A DNA stretch of 64,000 bases from Tipula vernalis. Taxonomy: Eukaryota > Arthropoda > Insecta > Diptera > Tipulidae. The DNA lies in the NCBI GenBank assembly GCA_958295665.1, contig OY282559.1, positions 267,630,057 through 267,694,056 of the forward strand, given 5' to 3'. Numbering within the stretch: position 1 is the first letter of the stretch; each line of letters starts with the position of its first letter. A program made the translations under genes and the position numbers. Below, one piece after another: positions 61,600 to 64,000 of this stretch. The notes beneath the pieces are model-generated. The model was given only the letters and a program-made list of their open reading frames with translations. It had not been told where the DNA came from and ran no database searches.

Positions 61600-62905
61600 C
61601 GCTTTGTTGTTTGAAATTAAAAAGATGTACTTTCAACATAGCAAGTCAGCATCATACACCGATTTATAGGTATCCTATTCAGGAACCTTATCTTCTTGAC
61701 GGTTCGGTTTGTGAGCTTAACTTTCCTGATGCTAATGATATCAGTGCGCCTCTTATCTACGAATGCAGTTCAGCTGATATTTCGGCACTTCTACTCACTC
61801 TCACAACTGGCAACGTTAGCACTGAACTGGCGAGTGCAATCTCGAGCGCTGTTAAATTTCTTGTCCCCTTGTTACTAAACAAAAGACTCAGAATGACCCA
61901 CCCCTTCTAGTTTAAGAATCTGCTGTTCTGATTTTAAAAAGTTGTGAAAAAATGCTAGAAAATTGAAGAATAAAGCCAAACGTTCCAATCTTAGAGTTGA
62001 TTGGGATTATTTCCTAATAGCTTGAAAAGTAGTATGAAAAAACTTAAGATCGGAAATTAATAGCCTATCTGGTGTTGCTTGACTTAACAGGGCACTGCCT
62101 AGTAAAAACGATGTGTGTACTCTTAACGTCTTTCGTTTACCGAATGGCGGGTTAACCTATTCGAAAGAAAAAGCGAAAGCGTTGGTTCTATCTGTGAATT
62201 TTCTTTGATACGATGCCGTCCAGACTAATGATGATGCATAGGTGTCCGGCCAATTTTATATAGATTCTCCCGGTTGGGGCTTAGATATTGTTGGATTATT
62301 TCCTCCTTTTAACCTCCTTAGATTATTTCTTCCTCAGAACTTCAGCGTTGTTTTCCATATATTGATAACCACCTGCTCCTTCTTTTCCAAGCAATCAGCA
62401 CTCTCACTCAATCGTGGAATAGAAACAAAGTTATTTCCGAAATCTGGAAAATTAGATTATACTGATCCCAGGGCAGGTCGACCAATCAGTTTGTCCTCTA
62501 CCTTTCTCAAAGTATTAGAAAGAATTGTCGACAGATTTATAAAAGATAATTATTTAATTACATCTCCACTCAGTAATATGCAACATGCTTTATGAGGGTA
62601 AGTCCTACGAAACGGCCCAACATGAACTTGTCATTAGGATTGAAAGATCCATCAATAAGAATAAGTTTCTGATATGGGTAGTTTCCTGGATATCGCGGGT
62701 GACTTTGATAGCACTGAGTTTCTCACGATAAGTAGTGCCTAAATGTGACCCACAGGAAAGTGTACTCTCTCCCATACATACTATGGCGTTTGATCTACTA
62801 CTGAAACTTCAACATTCAAGCTTCATCGCACAGATGAATGCTGATGGTCTAGTAACAGTTGCCGGCAAGCTTCAGAATATGTGTTACCTGAATTAATTCT
62901 AGGCA
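61600..62905 (+). pseudogene. LINE linker and reverse transcriptase relic
   Basis: Linker at 61960-62200 (LRVDWDYF, NGGLTYSKEKAKALVLSV), then an RT start (SPGWGLDIVGLFPPF), RPISLSSTFLKVLERIVDRF at about 62485-62545 and SYETAQHELVIRIERSINKN at 62600-62660. A block near PQESVLSPI and a catalytic trace MNADGLVTV (about 62830) follow, the latter replacing the usual YADD. It has several frames and a deletion in motif A. It differs from the Jockey element at window start and may be I/Loa-like. Confidence 0.75.
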
Positions 62906-64000
62906 AAAAAATATTCATCTATGCATAAAAATACTGAAGATCTCTCTATTCTCTTTCTTTTTGGAAGATCGATTAACAGATCGGACTACGTCAAACAATT
63001 CTGTGTTTTCTTAAATATCAAACTATCCCCATATTTTGGCAATGTCGTTGCTATTGTAGACATTTTTAGTATGGCTTTCGGTCGTGAAATGCCTTGAAAT
63101 CAATATTTTCAAATTCTTTGTTTGACTAAATGTTTAGATTAACACCACCTGAGCATGAAATATTGTCATAAATGTTACCTTGCAATTTTATTTTTTTATT
63201 TTGGGGGATTCTGAAGGTCAAAACTTCGAGAAAATGACGTATGTCATTACCAAAACTTCTGGCCTACTGGCCTTGATAAGAACCTACCACTGGAATTGTG
63301 TTATTGGATTAACATTTTCTTAAGTTTCACCAAAATATCGTTCAATTCTCATAAAATTAGCTTTATGGAAGTTAAGTAAATATTCGCATATTATTTAACA
63401 TGTTTGAATTTACATATCTGCGAAAATTACTACCACCACATAGTAAGAAATTTATTTTATTTATTTGAGCTGTAAAATAAAGGGAAAAATTAGAAATTAA
63501 CTTACTTAAGGAAAAAACTAACTATCTTCCAGACTATTGTGGTAAAATTAGTATAATCTAGTTACTTTATCGATCGGTATCTAAAAGCAATATTTGACAC
63601 AAAAAATAAGCTATAATCAAATATATTATTGATACCAATTTAAGCTAAAATCAAATTTATTTCGATATAATTTGAATGTACTTTACATTTTAATTAACGT
63701 CGTGCTAACTCGTGAATAACTCATTCGAATAAAAACCCAATAATATTTTAAGAAACTATCGAGGAGGACCGTTGTTCGGTTTTTTATAAAATTAATTAAG
63801 CTTTTTTGCTAATAACAAAAAAGTAAATACGATTTGCCAAATATCAATGAAATGATGTACCATATATTAATGGAATTCTGAAAACCTACTCCAAATAAAC
63901 GAAAATTCTCAAATTCATCTTCGCCATACAAATAAGAATATGTTGAATGCGTACCAAGCTAAACTATGTTAGGTAGACCTCGTGGTACAGTTCCACAAAA
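62906..64000. other. AT-rich right end of window
   Basis: No gene, repeat or RNA recognised on either strand. Confidence 0.5.

Overview
The window is eukaryotic, AT-rich and intron-bearing. The one host protein gene I recognise is a spliced copy of the autophagy gene Atg5 on the minus strand. Its predicted protein is closest, as I recall the family, to fly Atg5. A tRNA-Phe(GAA) gene lies inside its second intron. The transposon mix (Jockey and I-type LINEs, copia, gypsy, BEL/Pao, mariner/Tc1, PIF/Harbinger) also fits an insect, most likely a dipteran. Species cannot be named from sequence alone.

Layout. 1-2379: 3' part of an open Jockey-type ORF2 with poly(A). 2442-7352: a copia integrase fragment joined directly to a decayed gypsy gag-pol with a 3' LTR. 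7353-9645: AT-rich DNA, probably Atg5 intron. 9646-15948 (minus): five Atg5 exons giving 195 codons; the C-terminal quarter is not found. Intron 2 (5.5 kb) holds the tRNA, a copia fragment with LTR, a gypsy fragment and a MITE. 17031-22466 (minus): a gypsy element with two nearly identical LTRs, the left one split by an 830-bp palindromic insertion. 23780-30870: a BEL/Pao relic split by another LTR-bounded gypsy (24170-28439, minus).

31751-32502: two inverted arrays of a roughly 15-17 bp minisatellite, resembling a Foldback element. 33249-38640: Harbinger, mariner and gypsy relics. 40119-42248: a MITE with a 10-bp target duplication, a degenerate minisatellite and a 538-bp long hairpin. 42535-46570: a Tc1-like relic cut by an I-like LINE tail with (TAA)n, then a gypsy relic. 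51607-57580: a mariner-family element with 240-bp inverted ends. A 3.1-kb Harbinger is nested in it and the opposite TIR preserves the empty site; MITEs are nested in it too. 58327-59791: three short inverted-repeat elements. 60180-62900: a TATCGATA-rich repeat and two LINE fragments in opposite directions.

Functionally this is a transposon graveyard around an autophagy gene. No cooperating gene system is visible. The most unusual objects are structural: the long hairpin, the inverted minisatellite arrays, the self-palindromic inverted repeats and the layered insertions.
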